NCBI RefSeq assembly: GCF_018499875.1
Contig: NZ_JAHBAY010000010.1
Span: 270,383-334,382, forward strand
From: Kineosporia corallincola
GTDB taxonomy: Bacteria; Actinomycetota; Actinomycetes; Actinomycetales; Kineosporiaceae
Direction of reading: 5' to 3'
Length of the DNA stretch: 64,000 nucleotides
Below the pieces are notes generated by a model that was not told the origin of the DNA, searched no databases, and saw nothing but the letters and a program-made list of their open reading frames with translations. Below are positions 1 through 9,184 of this stretch, piece by piece (the stretch's first letter is position 1; each line of letters begins with the position of its first letter). The translations under genes and the position numbers were made by a program.

Positions 1-90
1 GTGACGACGCCGGGTCAGGTGCTCGTTGAGGGCGGCCACCTGGTCCATCTCCAGGGTGTGGGTGGTGCTGGCGGTAGAAGTCTGGGTCAT
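1..90 (-). CDS. partial N-terminus of an unidentified protein
   Basis: The first 30 codons of a minus-strand gene run off the left edge of the window. The peptide begins MTQTSTASTTHTLEMDQVAA. A strong AGGAGG Shine-Dalgarno sequence lies about 8 bases upstream of the ATG at 90, which makes this a real start. It is divergent from pflB, and the 161-base gap between the two starts holds two DosR-like boxes, so the two may be co-regulated by hypoxia. Too little protein is visible to name a family. Confidence 0.6.
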   Translation of the reverse strand, partial: MTQTSTASTTHTLEMDQVAALNEHLTRRRH

Positions 91-135
91 TGATTCGCCT
101 CCTCGGCCCCTGAGTCTCGCGCTCCGGGCGTCCCG

Positions 136-179
136 GGGGCACCGGTCCCACGACGTGTGTGTTCCGGGACCATGGTCCT
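136..179. promoter_or_regulatory. two DosR/DevR-like boxes
   Basis: GGGACCATGGTCCT at 166-179 and GGGGCACCGGTCCC at 136-149 both fit the GGGAC-N4-GTCCC core of the DosR (DevR) hypoxia operator, with one mismatch each. Their centres are 30 bases apart, about three helical turns, as expected for cooperative binding. They sit in the divergent promoter region ahead of pflB. Regulation by a DosR-type response regulator is inferred; no such regulator gene is in the window. Confidence 0.5.
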
Positions 180-251
180 TCGACAAAAGCCATAGGACAT
201 CAAGGCACTTGGCCTCTGACGACCGTTTTCCGTCAGTCGGACGATTGCCTC

Positions 252-2534
252 ATGGACACCCTGCGTACCAACGAACAATCGGCCGCCTCCGCCGCCTGGC
301 GTGGATTCGCCGGGCAGGAGTGGCAGGACCGGATCGATGTCAGCGCCTTCATCAAGGCGAATGTCACCCCCTACAGCGGTGACTCTGCGTTCCTGGCGAA
401 GGCGACCCCTCGCACGGACGCGATCCAGCAGCGCATCAGCGAACTCACCCTGGTGGAGCGGGAGAGGGGGATCCTGGACGTCGAGACGAAGATTCCGTCC
501 ACGATCACCAGCCACCAGCCGGGTTACATCGACAAGGACGCCGAGCTGATCGTTGGGCTACAGACCGACGCACCGCTGAAGAGGGGCATCATGCCCAACG
601 GCGGCCTGCGGATGGTCGAGAACGGCCTGCACGCTTACGGCTACGAGCTGGACCCGTCGGTGAAGGAGATCTTCACCAAGTACCGTAAAGACCACAACAT
701 GGGTGTCTTCGACGCCTACACCCCCGACATCAAGGCCGCCCGCAAGTACGGCATCGTCACCGGCCTGCCGGACGCCTACGGCCGTGGCCGGATCATCGGC
801 GACTACCGCCGCGTGGCCCTCTACGGTGTCGACGCCCTGATCGCCGGAAAGAAGGCCGAGAAGGCCGCCCTCGACGGCGAGCGCGCGAGCGAGAGCATCA
901 TCCGCGACCGCGAGGAACTGTCCGAGCAGATCAAGGCGCTCGGCGAACTGGCGCAGATGGCAGCCGGTTACGGCTACGACATCAGCAAGCCGGCCACCAC
1001 CGGCGCCGAGGCGATCCAGTGGCTGTACTTCGCCTACCTGGCCGCGGTGAAGGAGCAGAACGGCGCGGCGATGTCGTTCGGCCGCACGTCCAGCTTCATC
1101 GACGTGTACCTGGAGCGGGACATCGCCGAGGGTGTGATCACCGAGGAGCGGGCCCAGGAGCTCGTCGACGACCTGGTGATCAAGCTGCGCATCGTGCGGT
1201 TCCTGCGCACCCCGGAGTACGACGCGCTGTTCTCCGGCGACCCGACCTGGGTCACCGAGTCGATCGGCGGCTGCACCGACGACGGCTCGCCGCTGGTCAC
1301 CCGCACCTCGTTCCGCTACCTCCAGACCCTGTACAACCTCGGCCCGGCCCCCGAGCCGAACCTGACCGTGCTGTGGTCGCCGCGTCTGCCGGAGCCGTTC
1401 AAGCGGTTCTGCGCGCAGGTCTCCATCGACACCAGCGCCATCCAGTTCGAGAACGACGAGCTGCTGCGCCCGATGAACAGCGACGACGCCGCGATCGCCT
1501 GCTGTGTCTCGGGTGCCACGGTGGGCAAGGCAATGCAGTTCTTCGGCGCCCGGGCCAACCTGGCCAAGGCCCTGCTCTACGCCATCAACGGTGGCCGCGA
1601 CGAGAAGAGCGGCACCCAGGTGGCGCCGGCGACCGCGCCGGTGGCCGGTGACACGCTGGACTTCGACGACGTGATGCAGCGCTACGACGCGATGATGGAC
1701 TGGCTGGCCACCACCTACGTGGACGCCCTCAACATCATCCACTACATGCACGACAAGTACGCGTACGAGCGCGTGCAGATGGCGCTGCACGACTACGCCC
1801 CGCACCGCATGCTCGCCTGCGGCATCGCCGGGCTCTCGGTCGCGGCGGACTCGCTGTCCGCGATCAAGAACGCCAAGGTGCACCCGGTGCGCGACGAGAC
1901 CGGGCTCGTCGTGGACTATCTCGTGGACGGTGAGTTCCCCTGCTACGGCAACGGGGACGACGACGTGGACGCCCTGGCCGCCGACCTGGTGCACCGTTTC
2001 ATGCAGAAGCTGCGCTCGCACCAGGCCTACCGCGACGCCGAGATCACCCAGTCCGTGCTGACCATCACCTCGAACGTGGTGTACGGCAAGAAGACCGGCA
2101 ACACCCCGGACGGACGGCGCGCGGGCGAGCCGTTCGCCCCCGGTGCCAACCCGATGAACGGCCGCGACCGGCACGGCCTGCTCACCTCGGCGCTCAGCGT
2201 GGCCAAGATCGACTACGCGGACGCCCGGGACGGCATCTCGCTGACCTCCACCACGGTTCCCTCGGCCCTGGGCCGCACCCGGGAGGACCGGATCAGCAAC
2301 CTGGTCGGTGTGATGGACGCCTACATGGTGGCCGGCGGCTATCACATGAACGTCAACGTGCTGGAGCGGGCGACGCTGATGGACGCCATGGAGCACCCGG
2401 AGAACTACCCGAACCTGACCATCCGGGTCTCCGGCTACGCCGTCAACTTCGTCCGGCTCACCAGGGAACAGCAGCTGGACGTGATCAGCCGCACCTTCCA
2501 CGGCGACGCCCGCGACTCGGCAGCGCTGGTCTGA
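252..2534 (+). CDS. pflB: pyruvate formate-lyase (formate C-acetyltransferase)
   Basis: This glycyl-radical enzyme converts pyruvate and CoA to acetyl-CoA and formate in the cytoplasm without oxygen. The 760-residue product matches the family length. The catalytic cysteine pair is at residues 417-418 ([10 protein letters not shown]) and the glycyl-radical loop RVSGYAVNF places the radical glycine at about 728, followed by the usual [14 protein letters not shown] tail. The ATG at 252 gives the standard N-terminus ([10 protein letters not shown]...AWRGF); an in-frame extension further upstream would overlap the DosR-like boxes. The activase gene starts one base after the stop, so the two are an operon. 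The enzyme is oxygen-sensitive, which fits hypoxic control. Confidence 0.97.
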   Translation: MDTLRTNEQSAASAAWRGFAGQEWQDRIDVSAFIKANVTPYSGDSAFLAKATPRTDAIQQRISELTLVERERGILDVETKIPSTITSHQPGYIDKDAELIVGLQTDAPLKRGIMPNGGLRMVENGLHAYGYELDPSVKEIFTKYRKDHNMGVFDAYTPDIKAARKYGIVTGLPDAYGRGRIIGDYRRVALYGVDALIAGKKAEKAALDGERASESIIRDREELSEQIKALGELAQMAAGYGYDISKPATTGAEAIQWLYFAYLAAVKEQNGAAMSFGRTSSFIDVYLERDIAEGVITEERAQELVDDLVIKLRIVRFLRTPEYDALFSGDPTWVTESIGGCTDDGSPLVTRTSFRYLQTLYNLGPAPEPNLTVLWSPRLPEPFKRFCAQVSIDTSAIQFENDELLRPMNSDDAAIACCVSGATVGKAMQFFGARANLAKALLYAINGGRDEKSGTQVAPATAPVAGDTLDFDDVMQRYDAMMDWLATTYVDALNIIHYMHDKYAYERVQMALHDYAPHRMLACGIAGLSVAADSLSAIKNAKVHPVRDETGLVVDYLVDGEFPCYGNGDDDVDALAADLVHRFMQKLRSHQAYRDAEITQSVLTITSNVVYGKKTGNTPDGRRAGEPFAPGANPMNGRDRHGLLTSALSVAKIDYADARDGISLTSTTVPSALGRTREDRISNLVGVMDAYMVAGGYHMNVNVLERATLMDAMEHPENYPNLTIRVSGYAVNFVRLTREQQLDVISRTFHGDARDSAALV

Positions 2535-2535
2535 C

Positions 2536-3339
2536 ATGAACACGTCCGTCAGCGTCGAGATCGGCGAGCGTCCCCCGCTCGCCGGGTACGACCCGGATAT
2601 CTGGCGTTCCGGCCGGGCCGGCTGGGTGCACTCGTGGGACATGTCGATCGGGGTGGACGGACCGGGCTGCCGGTTCGTGCTGTTCACCGCCGGCTGCCCG
2701 CTGCGCTGCCAGTACTGCGCGAACCCGGACACCTGGACGGCCCGGGGTGGCAGGGTGACGCTGGTGGACGAGGTGGTGACGAGGATCCGGGGCTACCGGG
2801 CGGCCCTGGTCGCGGGCGGCGGGGGCGTGACGATCAGCGGAGGCGAGCCGATGGCCCAGCCGAAGTTCATCGGCAACGTCCTCGCCGAGGCCCGGGCGAT
2901 GGGCCTGCACACGGCCCTGGACACCTCCGGCATCTACGGGGACCTCGGGTCCGACGAGTTGCTCGACGACGTCAGCCTGTTCCTGCTCGACATCAAGTCG
3001 TTCGACCCGGCGACCTACCGCAGGACGACCGGGCAGCCGGTCGAGCCGACGCTGCGGTTCGCCCGGCGCCTGGCCGAGCGGGGCCGGCCGGTCAACCTGC
3101 GCTTCGTGCTGGTGCCCGGCCTGACCGACGCCCCGGACAACGTCGAGGGGGTGGCGCGGTTCGCGGCCGGGCTCGGGAACGTCGAGCGGGTGGACGTTCT
3201 CGCGTACCACACGCTCGGTCTGGAGAAGTACCGCAAGCTCGGGCAGCGCTACCGCCTGGAGGGGGTGCGGCCTCCCACCCGGGAGCAGGTGGAGGAGGCG
3301 AAGAAGCACTTCTCCGACCGGGGGCTCACGGTCAGCTGA
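2536..3339 (+). CDS. pflA: pyruvate formate-lyase activating enzyme (radical SAM)
   Basis: This protein generates the glycyl radical on PflB using S-adenosylmethionine and a [4Fe-4S] cluster. The CX3CX2C cluster motif is C54, C58, C61 (CPLRCQYC). The following GGGGVTISGGEP stretch is the SAM-binding GGE region. At 267 residues it has the usual short PflA length without the extra ferredoxin domain. The ATG at 2536 is one base after the pflB stop, implying translational coupling. A strong hairpin terminator follows. Confidence 0.96.
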   Translation: MNTSVSVEIGERPPLAGYDPDIWRSGRAGWVHSWDMSIGVDGPGCRFVLFTAGCPLRCQYCANPDTWTARGGRVTLVDEVVTRIRGYRAALVAGGGGVTISGGEPMAQPKFIGNVLAEARAMGLHTALDTSGIYGDLGSDELLDDVSLFLLDIKSFDPATYRRTTGQPVEPTLRFARRLAERGRPVNLRFVLVPGLTDAPDNVEGVARFAAGLGNVERVDVLAYHTLGLEKYRKLGQRYRLEGVRPPTREQVEEAKKHFSDRGLTVS

Positions 3340-3347
3340 GACGGGGA

Positions 3348-3380
3348 GAGGGGGCGGCCCGGCCGGGCCGCCCCCTCTTT
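3348..3380. terminator. intrinsic terminator between convergent pflA and DUF1177 gene
   Basis: A perfect 13-bp G/C stem (3348-3360 with 3365-3377, loop GGCC) is followed by TTT on the plus strand. It lies between the pflA stop and the stop of the convergent gene at 3388, so it can end transcription from the left and shield the operon on the right. Confidence 0.8.
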
Positions 3381-3387
3381 CACGCCG

Positions 3388-4320
3388 TCACGGCCTGAGC
3401 TTCTGGAGGTGTGCCAGGCTGCCGTAAAGACCAGTCAGGTGCGCGAACTCGGCCTCGTCGTAGAACGAGGCGATGCCCCGGCCGTAGTCCTTGGCCACCT
3501 CGATCACGAAGCGCACCGCGCTCTCCACCACCTGGAGGTCGGAGGCGCCGGTGGCCGAGCCGGGCACGGCGGTGACCGTGGTCAGCGCGACGCCGACGAC
3601 CGGGGCGCTGGTCGCCGTGGTCGGCTGCACGATCGAGTTCACGTGGTACACGTCGTTGCCGTACGGGGTGATGTCCTGCGTGGTGATCGGCATGATCACC
3701 GGGGCCAGGCCGCTGGTGCGCTCCACCGCGTCGAGCAGGGTCTCGGAGACCCGCAGGATCCAGCCCTCCTTGATGGTCGGCGTGATCGCGAAACCGCGGT
3801 GGTTGCACACCCGGTTGCCGCGGGTGGTGTCGACGGACAGGATCGCGTCCATCGCCGGGTCGACCTCGACCTCGTTGGTGACGGCCATGTCGACGGCCGA
3901 GCCCATGAACGGCACCGGGTCGTGCGGCTGGGTCGGGGCGTCCGGGTCGACGTGCGTGCTGACGACCACGTCGCCGGGCAGCCGGTCGCCCTTGGCCGCG
4001 GCGTCGAGCAGCTTGGCCGCGGCGGACAGCGCCACCAGCGCGCCGTCGCCGTCCGAGACGAACCCGATCTGCTCCGGACGGGCGCCGAGACCGCCCAGCC
4101 GGCCGATGATCCCGAGGGTCGGCGCGTCACCGCCGGAGCTCTTGCCGTTCGTGCCGGGGATGGTCAGCGAGACGAAGTCGGTGGCTCCCGCGTCGCCGGT
4201 CACCTCGGTGACCCGGACGTCGGTGGCACCGAGCGCGCGCAGCGCCCCGGCGGCGGCCTCACCGCTGGCGGCGGGGGAGTCGAGCAGTTCGGAAAAGGCG
4301 AGGACATGGCGCCAGGACAC
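3388..4320 (-). CDS. DUF1177 family protein
   Basis: This 310-residue protein resembles the DUF1177 family, whose genes are usually found beside AroM and an OPT transporter. Visible conserved pieces include STHVDPDAPTQPHDPVPFMG, DTTRGNRVCNHRGFAITPT and YGNDVYHVNSIVQP. The first contains the H-x-D pattern of metal-dependent peptidase-like enzymes, but the function is unknown. The GTG at 4320 is chosen because AAGGAG lies 7 bases upstream (4328-4333). It is the last gene of the OPT operon, separated from the racemase-like gene by 38 bases. A role in processing the imported substrate is inferred from context. Confidence 0.85.
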   Translation of the reverse strand: MSWRHVLAFSELLDSPAASGEAAAGALRALGATDVRVTEVTGDAGATDFVSLTIPGTNGKSSGGDAPTLGIIGRLGGLGARPEQIGFVSDGDGALVALSAAAKLLDAAAKGDRLPGDVVVSTHVDPDAPTQPHDPVPFMGSAVDMAVTNEVEVDPAMDAILSVDTTRGNRVCNHRGFAITPTIKEGWILRVSETLLDAVERTSGLAPVIMPITTQDITPYGNDVYHVNSIVQPTTATSAPVVGVALTTVTAVPGSATGASDLQVVESAVRFVIEVAKDYGRGIASFYDEAEFAHLTGLYGSLAHLQKLRP

Positions 4321-4358
4321 GGTGGAACTCCTTCGGATTGCTTTTATTACCAGGTGTT

Positions 4359-5000
4359 TCAGAAGCGGGCTGCGAGCAGCCCGCCGGTCCGGACCGCGTC
4401 CACGACCGGCAGGCCCAGCCGTTCCCGCAGAGGCTCCGCCAGACCGATCGTGGTCATGCCGGTGCAGGCCAGCATGACCACGTCGGCCCCGGCGGCGACC
4501 AGCTCGTCGCCGCCCCGCAGGCAGGCCTCGAAGCCGGAAGCGGTGAGCAGGTCCGCGGTTTCGTGGACGCCCTCGGGCTGGAGCGAGGCGATCAGCCGGT
4601 CGCCCAGCACCGACGTCACCGACACCGGCGTCTGCGGGGTCAGGTCGAGCACGCCGATCCGGGTGCCCAGGGCCAGCGCCACCGCGGCGGCGGCCGATCC
4701 GGCGCCGGTCACCGGCACGGAGCACAGCCGGCGCGCGGCCTCCAGGCCGGGGTCGGCGGCGCAGCTGATCAGGAGGGCGTCCACCTGATCGTTCAGTTCC
4801 CGGGCCAGAACCGGGATTTTGGACGACGCGGCGGCGAAACTCGCGTCGTCGTGCACGCCCCGGGGCTGGTCCGGGATGGCCCGGGTGACGGTGGTGATCC
4901 CCAGCTCGGCCTCCAGGATGCGGCCGTGGGTGCCGAGAAATTCCTCGTCGTCCGAGGTGACCACCCGCAGCACGCCGACGGTACGGCTCGCCCGGCTCAT
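4359..5000 (-). CDS. Asp/Glu racemase superfamily protein
   Basis: This 213-residue protein has the aspartate/glutamate/hydantoin racemase fold. The two expected catalytic cysteines are visible in LLISCAADPG and VMLACTGMTT. The ATG at 5000 overlaps the TGA of the preceding AroM gene (ATGA), so the pair is translationally coupled. Substrate specificity cannot be read from sequence. The operon context of a peptide-type transporter and an Asp-dipeptidase across the divergent promoter makes a D-amino-acid or related carboxylate substrate plausible. Confidence 0.88.
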   Translation of the reverse strand: MSRASRTVGVLRVVTSDDEEFLGTHGRILEAELGITTVTRAIPDQPRGVHDDASFAAASSKIPVLARELNDQVDALLISCAADPGLEAARRLCSVPVTGAGSAAAAVALALGTRIGVLDLTPQTPVSVTSVLGDRLIASLQPEGVHETADLLTASGFEACLRGGDELVAAGADVVMLACTGMTTIGLAEPLRERLGLPVVDAVRTGGLLAARF

Positions 5001-5701
5001 GCGGCAGGTGCTCCCCGGTCGAGCAGCTCGGCGGCCAGCCGGGCCACGACCGACCGGGCCAGCACCACCGGCACCCCGGCCTCGTCGGCCAGCGCCGCGC
5101 GCATCGGCTGCGAATAGCCCATGCAGTCGGCCACGATCAGCTGCGCACCCCGATCCCGCAGGCGTCGCGCCGCTGCGCGCAGTCCGGGGGCGACGGGTGC
5201 GCCGTCGGCGCCGACGTACGGGCTCGCGTCGTCCACCACCACCTTCGCGTCCAGGGCGGCGTACTTGCCGTCGGGGTGATGACGCTGCTCGGGCAGCGGC
5301 ACCAGCACGCCCACGGTGTCCAGGCCGGCGGCCAGCGCGGCCACGCCCGGGCCGATCATCCGCTCCGGCCGCAGCAGCGGCCTCGCGCCGGTGACCTCCT
5401 CGAAAGCGCCGGTGCAGGCGAGGAACACGGCGTCCACGTCGTCCAGGCCGTCGAGGATGCGCTGCACCCGGGGCACGATGTGGTGGTGCGCGACGATCGC
5501 GTTCGAGCCGTCGCGCAGCCGCGTGGTCAGCACCTCGTCGCCGGGCCCCGGGGCCATGGCGGCGATCTCGTCCGGCCCGTCGTCGTCCAGGGCACCGCGT
5601 TCCACCAGGTCCACGCCGGGCAGCCAGGTGCGCAGCTCGGGGGTGAGGTCGGTGCGGGGGGCCTGGCCGATCGTCACGACCGCCAGTCGGGAGTTGCTCA
5701 T
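4997..5701 (-). CDS. AroM family protein
   Basis: The 234-residue product matches the AroM family, first named from an enterobacterial gene next to aroL but of unknown function. It begins with the family-like MSNSRLAVVTIGQAPRTDL and contains the late ADCMGYSQ segment with a cysteine where the racemase superfamily carries its second catalytic residue. AroM proteins are distant relatives of Asp/Glu racemases, so two related folds are adjacent here. Start and stop overlap both neighbours by four bases, placing it firmly inside the OPT operon. Confidence 0.88.
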   Translation of the reverse strand: MSNSRLAVVTIGQAPRTDLTPELRTWLPGVDLVERGALDDDGPDEIAAMAPGPGDEVLTTRLRDGSNAIVAHHHIVPRVQRILDGLDDVDAVFLACTGAFEEVTGARPLLRPERMIGPGVAALAAGLDTVGVLVPLPEQRHHPDGKYAALDAKVVVDDASPYVGADGAPVAPGLRAAARRLRDRGAQLIVADCMGYSQPMRAALADEAGVPVVLARSVVARLAAELLDRGAPAA

Positions 5702-7341
5702 TTGAGGATCTGTCCTGCCGAGTAGATCGAGTCGCCGGCGATGAGACCGGCTCCGACGAGGGCCATCTCGTTCTCGCCCTGGTCGCCGCGGGTGCGTTCC
5801 CAGACCACCCGCACGGCCAGCGCGGCCAGCACCAGCCAGCCCGCGTTCGGGCTGCTGACCAGCAGACCGGTGGCCAGCAGCACACCCATCTGCCGCTTCG
5901 GGCCGCCGATCAGCTGGATCAGCGCGCCGGGGATCGCCCACAGCGCCAGCGTGGTGATCATGTGCGGCTTGGTCAGGCCGTCGACGATCGAGGTGGCGTA
6001 GACGGTGGAGACCGGCGGCACGTCACCGGCCTCGAAGTACGAGCGCCACAGCAGGGCCACCATGGCGGCGGCCACCACGAAACCGATGACGCCGCCGAGA
6101 AGCTGCTGCCGGCGTCCCTCGAGCTCGAAGGCCGTGTAGGGACGGTGCTCGCGGCGCAGCAGCCAGCCGGCCTTGAAGTCGTAGCCCATGTCGGCGAACG
6201 CCGGGCCGGTGGCCGCGCAGTAGCCGACCAGCACGATCAGCGGCTCGGTCGGAATGTGCAGCAGCAGGCCGAAGATCAGGAAGATCAGGGTGACGGCGAA
6301 GGCCGGGAACCAGCCCGAGTGCATGGCGGCCAGGCCGACGATCAGCTCGTGCACGATGGCGGCGAACGCGGCGAACAGCACCCAGCCGATCATCGCCGGC
6401 ACCGACATGTCGCCCCAGATGCCGGTGGCGGTGGCCAGCACGATCGCCCCGGCCACATAGAGGCCGTATCCGATCGAGAAGGTGCGGCGCAGAGCCTCGA
6501 CGGTGACCGTGGGGGCGAGCGACGGGTCGTTCTCGTCCAGCGCCTGCGGTGCCGGGGCGCCCTTCGCCGACGAGGACCGCCCGGCCAGCAGGAACCCGGC
6601 CTGCACCAGCGCCACCAGGCCCGCGCCGATCATCACGCCGTGCGGGATGTACTGCGACGACAGGGTCACGCCGCCGTCCGAGAAGTTCGGGTAGTACTGG
6701 TTGATCAGCAGGCCGATGCCGAACATCAGCAGCGCCCACATGTTTCCGATCAGGGCCACACCTGCCGCGGACATCGGCAGGCCGAAGAAGTTCAGCGCGA
6801 AACCGGCCACGCCGCCCGCGCCGAGCAGTGCGGCCTGCTTGCCGCCGGAGTCACCGGCCTTGATCGTCTCGGCCGCCGCCACGCCCGACGGCCAGGCGCC
6901 GTGGGCGGGCAGGAACGACGAGCCGTAGCTGCGGTACAGCACCCACACGTCGATGGCCAGACCCATCAGAGCACCGCACAGCATCGGCCAGACCAGGTCG
7001 GTGCGACCGGTGGCCCAGGGGATCGCGATCGGCGTGATCAGCGAGTTGGCGGCACCGAACGTGGCGCTGGAGATGGCGGTCTGGGCCAGGTTCTGGCGGT
7101 GGATGCTGCGGAAGCGGACCAGGCCCATGAAGGCGACCCGGCCGACCAGCATGGCGACGAGAGCGCCGATCACCGAGGTGTTGGGCGAGATGCCCAGTGT
7201 GGTGATCATGTGCAGGCCGATCATCGCGCCGAGCACGCTCAGGATCGCGAGCACGACCAGGGTGAGCGGCTCCAGGGCACGGGGGTGCTCGGCCTGCGCC
7301 GGGACCCCGGGCGAGGTGCCGGTGGTGGCGTCGACGGACAT
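5698..7341 (-). CDS. OPT family transporter
   Basis: The 547-residue integral membrane protein resembles the oligopeptide transporter (OPT) superfamily, with about 14 hydrophobic segments and internal PNTSVIGALVAMLVGR and GLPMSAAGVALIGNMW stretches. Known OPT members import peptides, peptide-like compounds or metal chelates. A GGAGG sits 7 bases before the ATG at 7341. It is the first structural gene after the IclR regulator (39 bases apart) and is coupled to AroM by an ATGA overlap. The cargo is unknown; the context suggests a peptide or amino-acid conjugate. Confidence 0.88.
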   Translation of the reverse strand: MSVDATTGTSPGVPAQAEHPRALEPLTLVVLAILSVLGAMIGLHMITTLGISPNTSVIGALVAMLVGRVAFMGLVRFRSIHRQNLAQTAISSATFGAANSLITPIAIPWATGRTDLVWPMLCGALMGLAIDVWVLYRSYGSSFLPAHGAWPSGVAAAETIKAGDSGGKQAALLGAGGVAGFALNFFGLPMSAAGVALIGNMWALLMFGIGLLINQYYPNFSDGGVTLSSQYIPHGVMIGAGLVALVQAGFLLAGRSSSAKGAPAPQALDENDPSLAPTVTVEALRRTFSIGYGLYVAGAIVLATATGIWGDMSVPAMIGWVLFAAFAAIVHELIVGLAAMHSGWFPAFAVTLIFLIFGLLLHIPTEPLIVLVGYCAATGPAFADMGYDFKAGWLLRREHRPYTAFELEGRRQQLLGGVIGFVVAAAMVALLWRSYFEAGDVPPVSTVYATSIVDGLTKPHMITTLALWAIPGALIQLIGGPKRQMGVLLATGLLVSSPNAGWLVLAALAVRVVWERTRGDQGENEMALVGAGLIAGDSIYSAGQILK

Positions 7342-7380
7342 GGTGTTCCTCCGGAACGATCTTGATGAGATGCGCTGGTG

Positions 7381-8121
7381 TCAGCGCAGCAGGGCGGACA
7401 GCTCCCGCGCTGCCGAGAGAACCTGGTCGATCAGGGCAGGATCGACCTCCAGCGGCCGGGTGACACCGATCACCGAGACGCTGGCGGAGACCTCGCCGCT
7501 CACCCGGATGGGCGCGGCGAGCGAGGTGACGTGCGGATTGACCTCGCCGCAGGAGTAGGCCCAGCCCTGTTCGCGGGTGAGCCGGTGGCGCTCGCGGATC
7601 TCCTCGGCCCGGCGCGGGCCGGACCGGGTGGACTCCTCGAACCCGGTGGCCAGCAGGGCGTCGACCTCGGCCTCCGGGCGGAAGGCGTAGATCGCGTGCC
7701 CGGAGGCGCCGCCGTACCAGGGGTAGCTGCGGCCGAGGGTGAGTTCCCAGCGCAGGTCGCCGGGGGCGTCGGCGGCAGCGGTCAGCTGGTAGCGCGAGCC
7801 CTGGCGGACGTTGAGCACCGCCGAGCGGCCGGTCGAGGCGGCCAGCCGGTGCAGGACGGGCAGCGCGATCTGGCGCGTGCCGTCGGACTCGGCGGCGAGC
7901 TGGCCCAGCCCGATCAGGGCGGGGCCGAGCCGGTAGAGCCGGGTGCGGGGGTCGGGGACGACGAAACCACGGCCGGCCAGCGTGGCCAGGATGCGGTGGG
8001 CCTGGGAGGTGCCGAGGTCGAGGCGGCGGGCCACCTCGCTGACACCCCAGGCACCCTCCGTGGAGGTGAACAGCCCGAGCACGTCGAGGGCCCGCTGGAC
8101 GGTGAGAAGTTCGTCAGCCAT
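7381..8121 (-). CDS. IclR family transcriptional regulator
   Basis: This 246-residue protein has an N-terminal winged HTH (residues about 5-60, including LGTSQAHRILATLAGRGFV) and a C-terminal IclR effector domain with the GASGHAIYAF and SCGEVNPHVTSLAAPIR motifs. AAGGAG precedes the ATG at 8121. It is the promoter-proximal gene of the OPT operon and divergent from pepE, so it probably controls both directions in response to the imported compound. A candidate operator lies at 8135-8168. Confidence 0.93.
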   Translation of the reverse strand: MADELLTVQRALDVLGLFTSTEGAWGVSEVARRLDLGTSQAHRILATLAGRGFVVPDPRTRLYRLGPALIGLGQLAAESDGTRQIALPVLHRLAASTGRSAVLNVRQGSRYQLTAAADAPGDLRWELTLGRSYPWYGGASGHAIYAFRPEAEVDALLATGFEESTRSGPRRAEEIRERHRLTREQGWAYSCGEVNPHVTSLAAPIRVSGEVSASVSVIGVTRPLEVDPALIDQVLSAARELSALLR

Positions 8122-8134
8122 CTGTTGCTCCTTT

Positions 8135-8168
8135 CCGATAATCGGGATACTGTTCCGTACATCGGGAT
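8135..8168. promoter_or_regulatory. candidate IclR operator
   Basis: CCGATAATCGG (8135-8145) is an 11-bp perfect palindrome, and the octamer ATCGGGAT occurs at 8141-8148 and again at 8161-8168, a 20-base (two-turn) phasing. The signal lies between the divergent IclR and pepE starts. Assignment to this IclR protein is inferred from position. Confidence 0.45.
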
Positions 8169-8221
8169 GCAGGTTAGGCCGGGGTCACCCCCCGGATCCA
8201 GCCCCTCGCGTTTCAGGGCCG

Positions 8222-8227
8222 TAAAGT
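8222..8227 (+). promoter_or_regulatory. -10 box for leaderless pepE mRNA
   Basis: TAAAGT fits the actinobacterial -10 consensus TANNNT and is followed after 7 bases by the GTG start at 8235. No Shine-Dalgarno sequence is present, so the transcript is probably leaderless. No good -35 is visible. Confidence 0.45.
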
Positions 8228-8234
8228 TTTGCCT

Positions 8235-8987
8235 GTGGAACTTCTGTTGCTCTCCAACACGACCAATCACGGCGGCACCCCGTACGGGCACGTCAGAGCC
8301 GATCTGGCGGATTTCGTCCGGGGGATCACGAAGGGCGTCTTCGTCCCCTTCGCCTTGGCCGATCACGACGCCTACACCGCCTCGGTGGCCGTGCCCTACG
8401 CGGAGGCCGGGGTCGAGCTGACCGGCCTGCACACCGTCGGCGACGCCGCCGCCCAGGCCGCCGCGGTGGCGTCGGCCGAGCTGGTCGTGGTCGGCGGCGG
8501 CAACACCTTCCGCCTGCTGCGCACCCTCCAGCGCGCGGGCCTGGTGCAGCCGCTGCGCGAGGCGGTCGCCGCCGGCACCCGCTACGTCGGCACCAGCGCC
8601 GGCACGAACATCACCGCGCCGACCATCCGCACCACCAACGACATGCCGATCGTCGAACCGGACTCGTTCGAGGCGCTGAACTTCGTTCCGTTCCAGATCA
8701 ATCCGCACTACATCGACGCCGACCCGGCCAGCAGGCACATGGGCGAGACCCGCGAGACCCGGCTGCGTGAGTTCGGTGAGGAGAACGACGTCCCGGTGCT
8801 CGGCCTGCGCGAGGGAACGTATCTGCGGGTGTCCGGCGAGACGGCGCGGATCGGCGGCAAGGCCGTCTCCCCCCTGGCCCCCGGCCCGGCCATCCTGTTC
8901 CGCCAGGGCGCCGAGCCCGAGGAGATCGCCGGCGACGTCAGCGGCCTCCTGGCCCTGCCGGCGGAGTACGACTCGCCCCTGGGCTGA
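8235..8987 (+). CDS. pepE: peptidase E (alpha-aspartyl dipeptidase, S51)
   Basis: This cytoplasmic serine peptidase of family S51 hydrolyses dipeptides with an N-terminal aspartate. The product is 250 residues. It starts VELLLLSN, matching the N-terminus of enterobacterial PepE, so the GTG at 8235 is preferred over an upstream TTG. The nucleophile is the serine in GTSAGTNITAPTIRTTNDMP. The FVPFQINPHYID segment holds the conserved histidine region. Divergent from the OPT/AroM/racemase/DUF1177 operon, it could degrade the imported Asp-containing peptide. Confidence 0.93.
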   Translation: MELLLLSNTTNHGGTPYGHVRADLADFVRGITKGVFVPFALADHDAYTASVAVPYAEAGVELTGLHTVGDAAAQAAAVASAELVVVGGGNTFRLLRTLQRAGLVQPLREAVAAGTRYVGTSAGTNITAPTIRTTNDMPIVEPDSFEALNFVPFQINPHYIDADPASRHMGETRETRLREFGEENDVPVLGLREGTYLRVSGETARIGGKAVSPLAPGPAILFRQGAEPEEIAGDVSGLLALPAEYDSPLG

Positions 8988-9184
8988 CCCGGCTGGTCCG
9001 GTCCGGCCTGGTCTGGTCCGGTCCCGCTCGATCTGGCCCGGCTCGGTCCGGCCTGGTCCGCGGTGGTTTCGGGCGATCGCGGCTCGCTGCGCGGCAGCTG
9101 GTCCTGGTGGGCATTGGTTGTGCGACGAGCGTCCCGATCGCCGACCCGCCTCCTCCGCGGACGAAGTCTTGGCGGTACGAGGTG

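Noticed and set aside
558..2732. 724-codon open frame on the minus strand opposite pflB
   Set aside because: It is a by-product of high GC content. The composition is atypical (H/V/G/R-rich), no family is visible, and the plus strand encodes a clear PFL with all catalytic residues.
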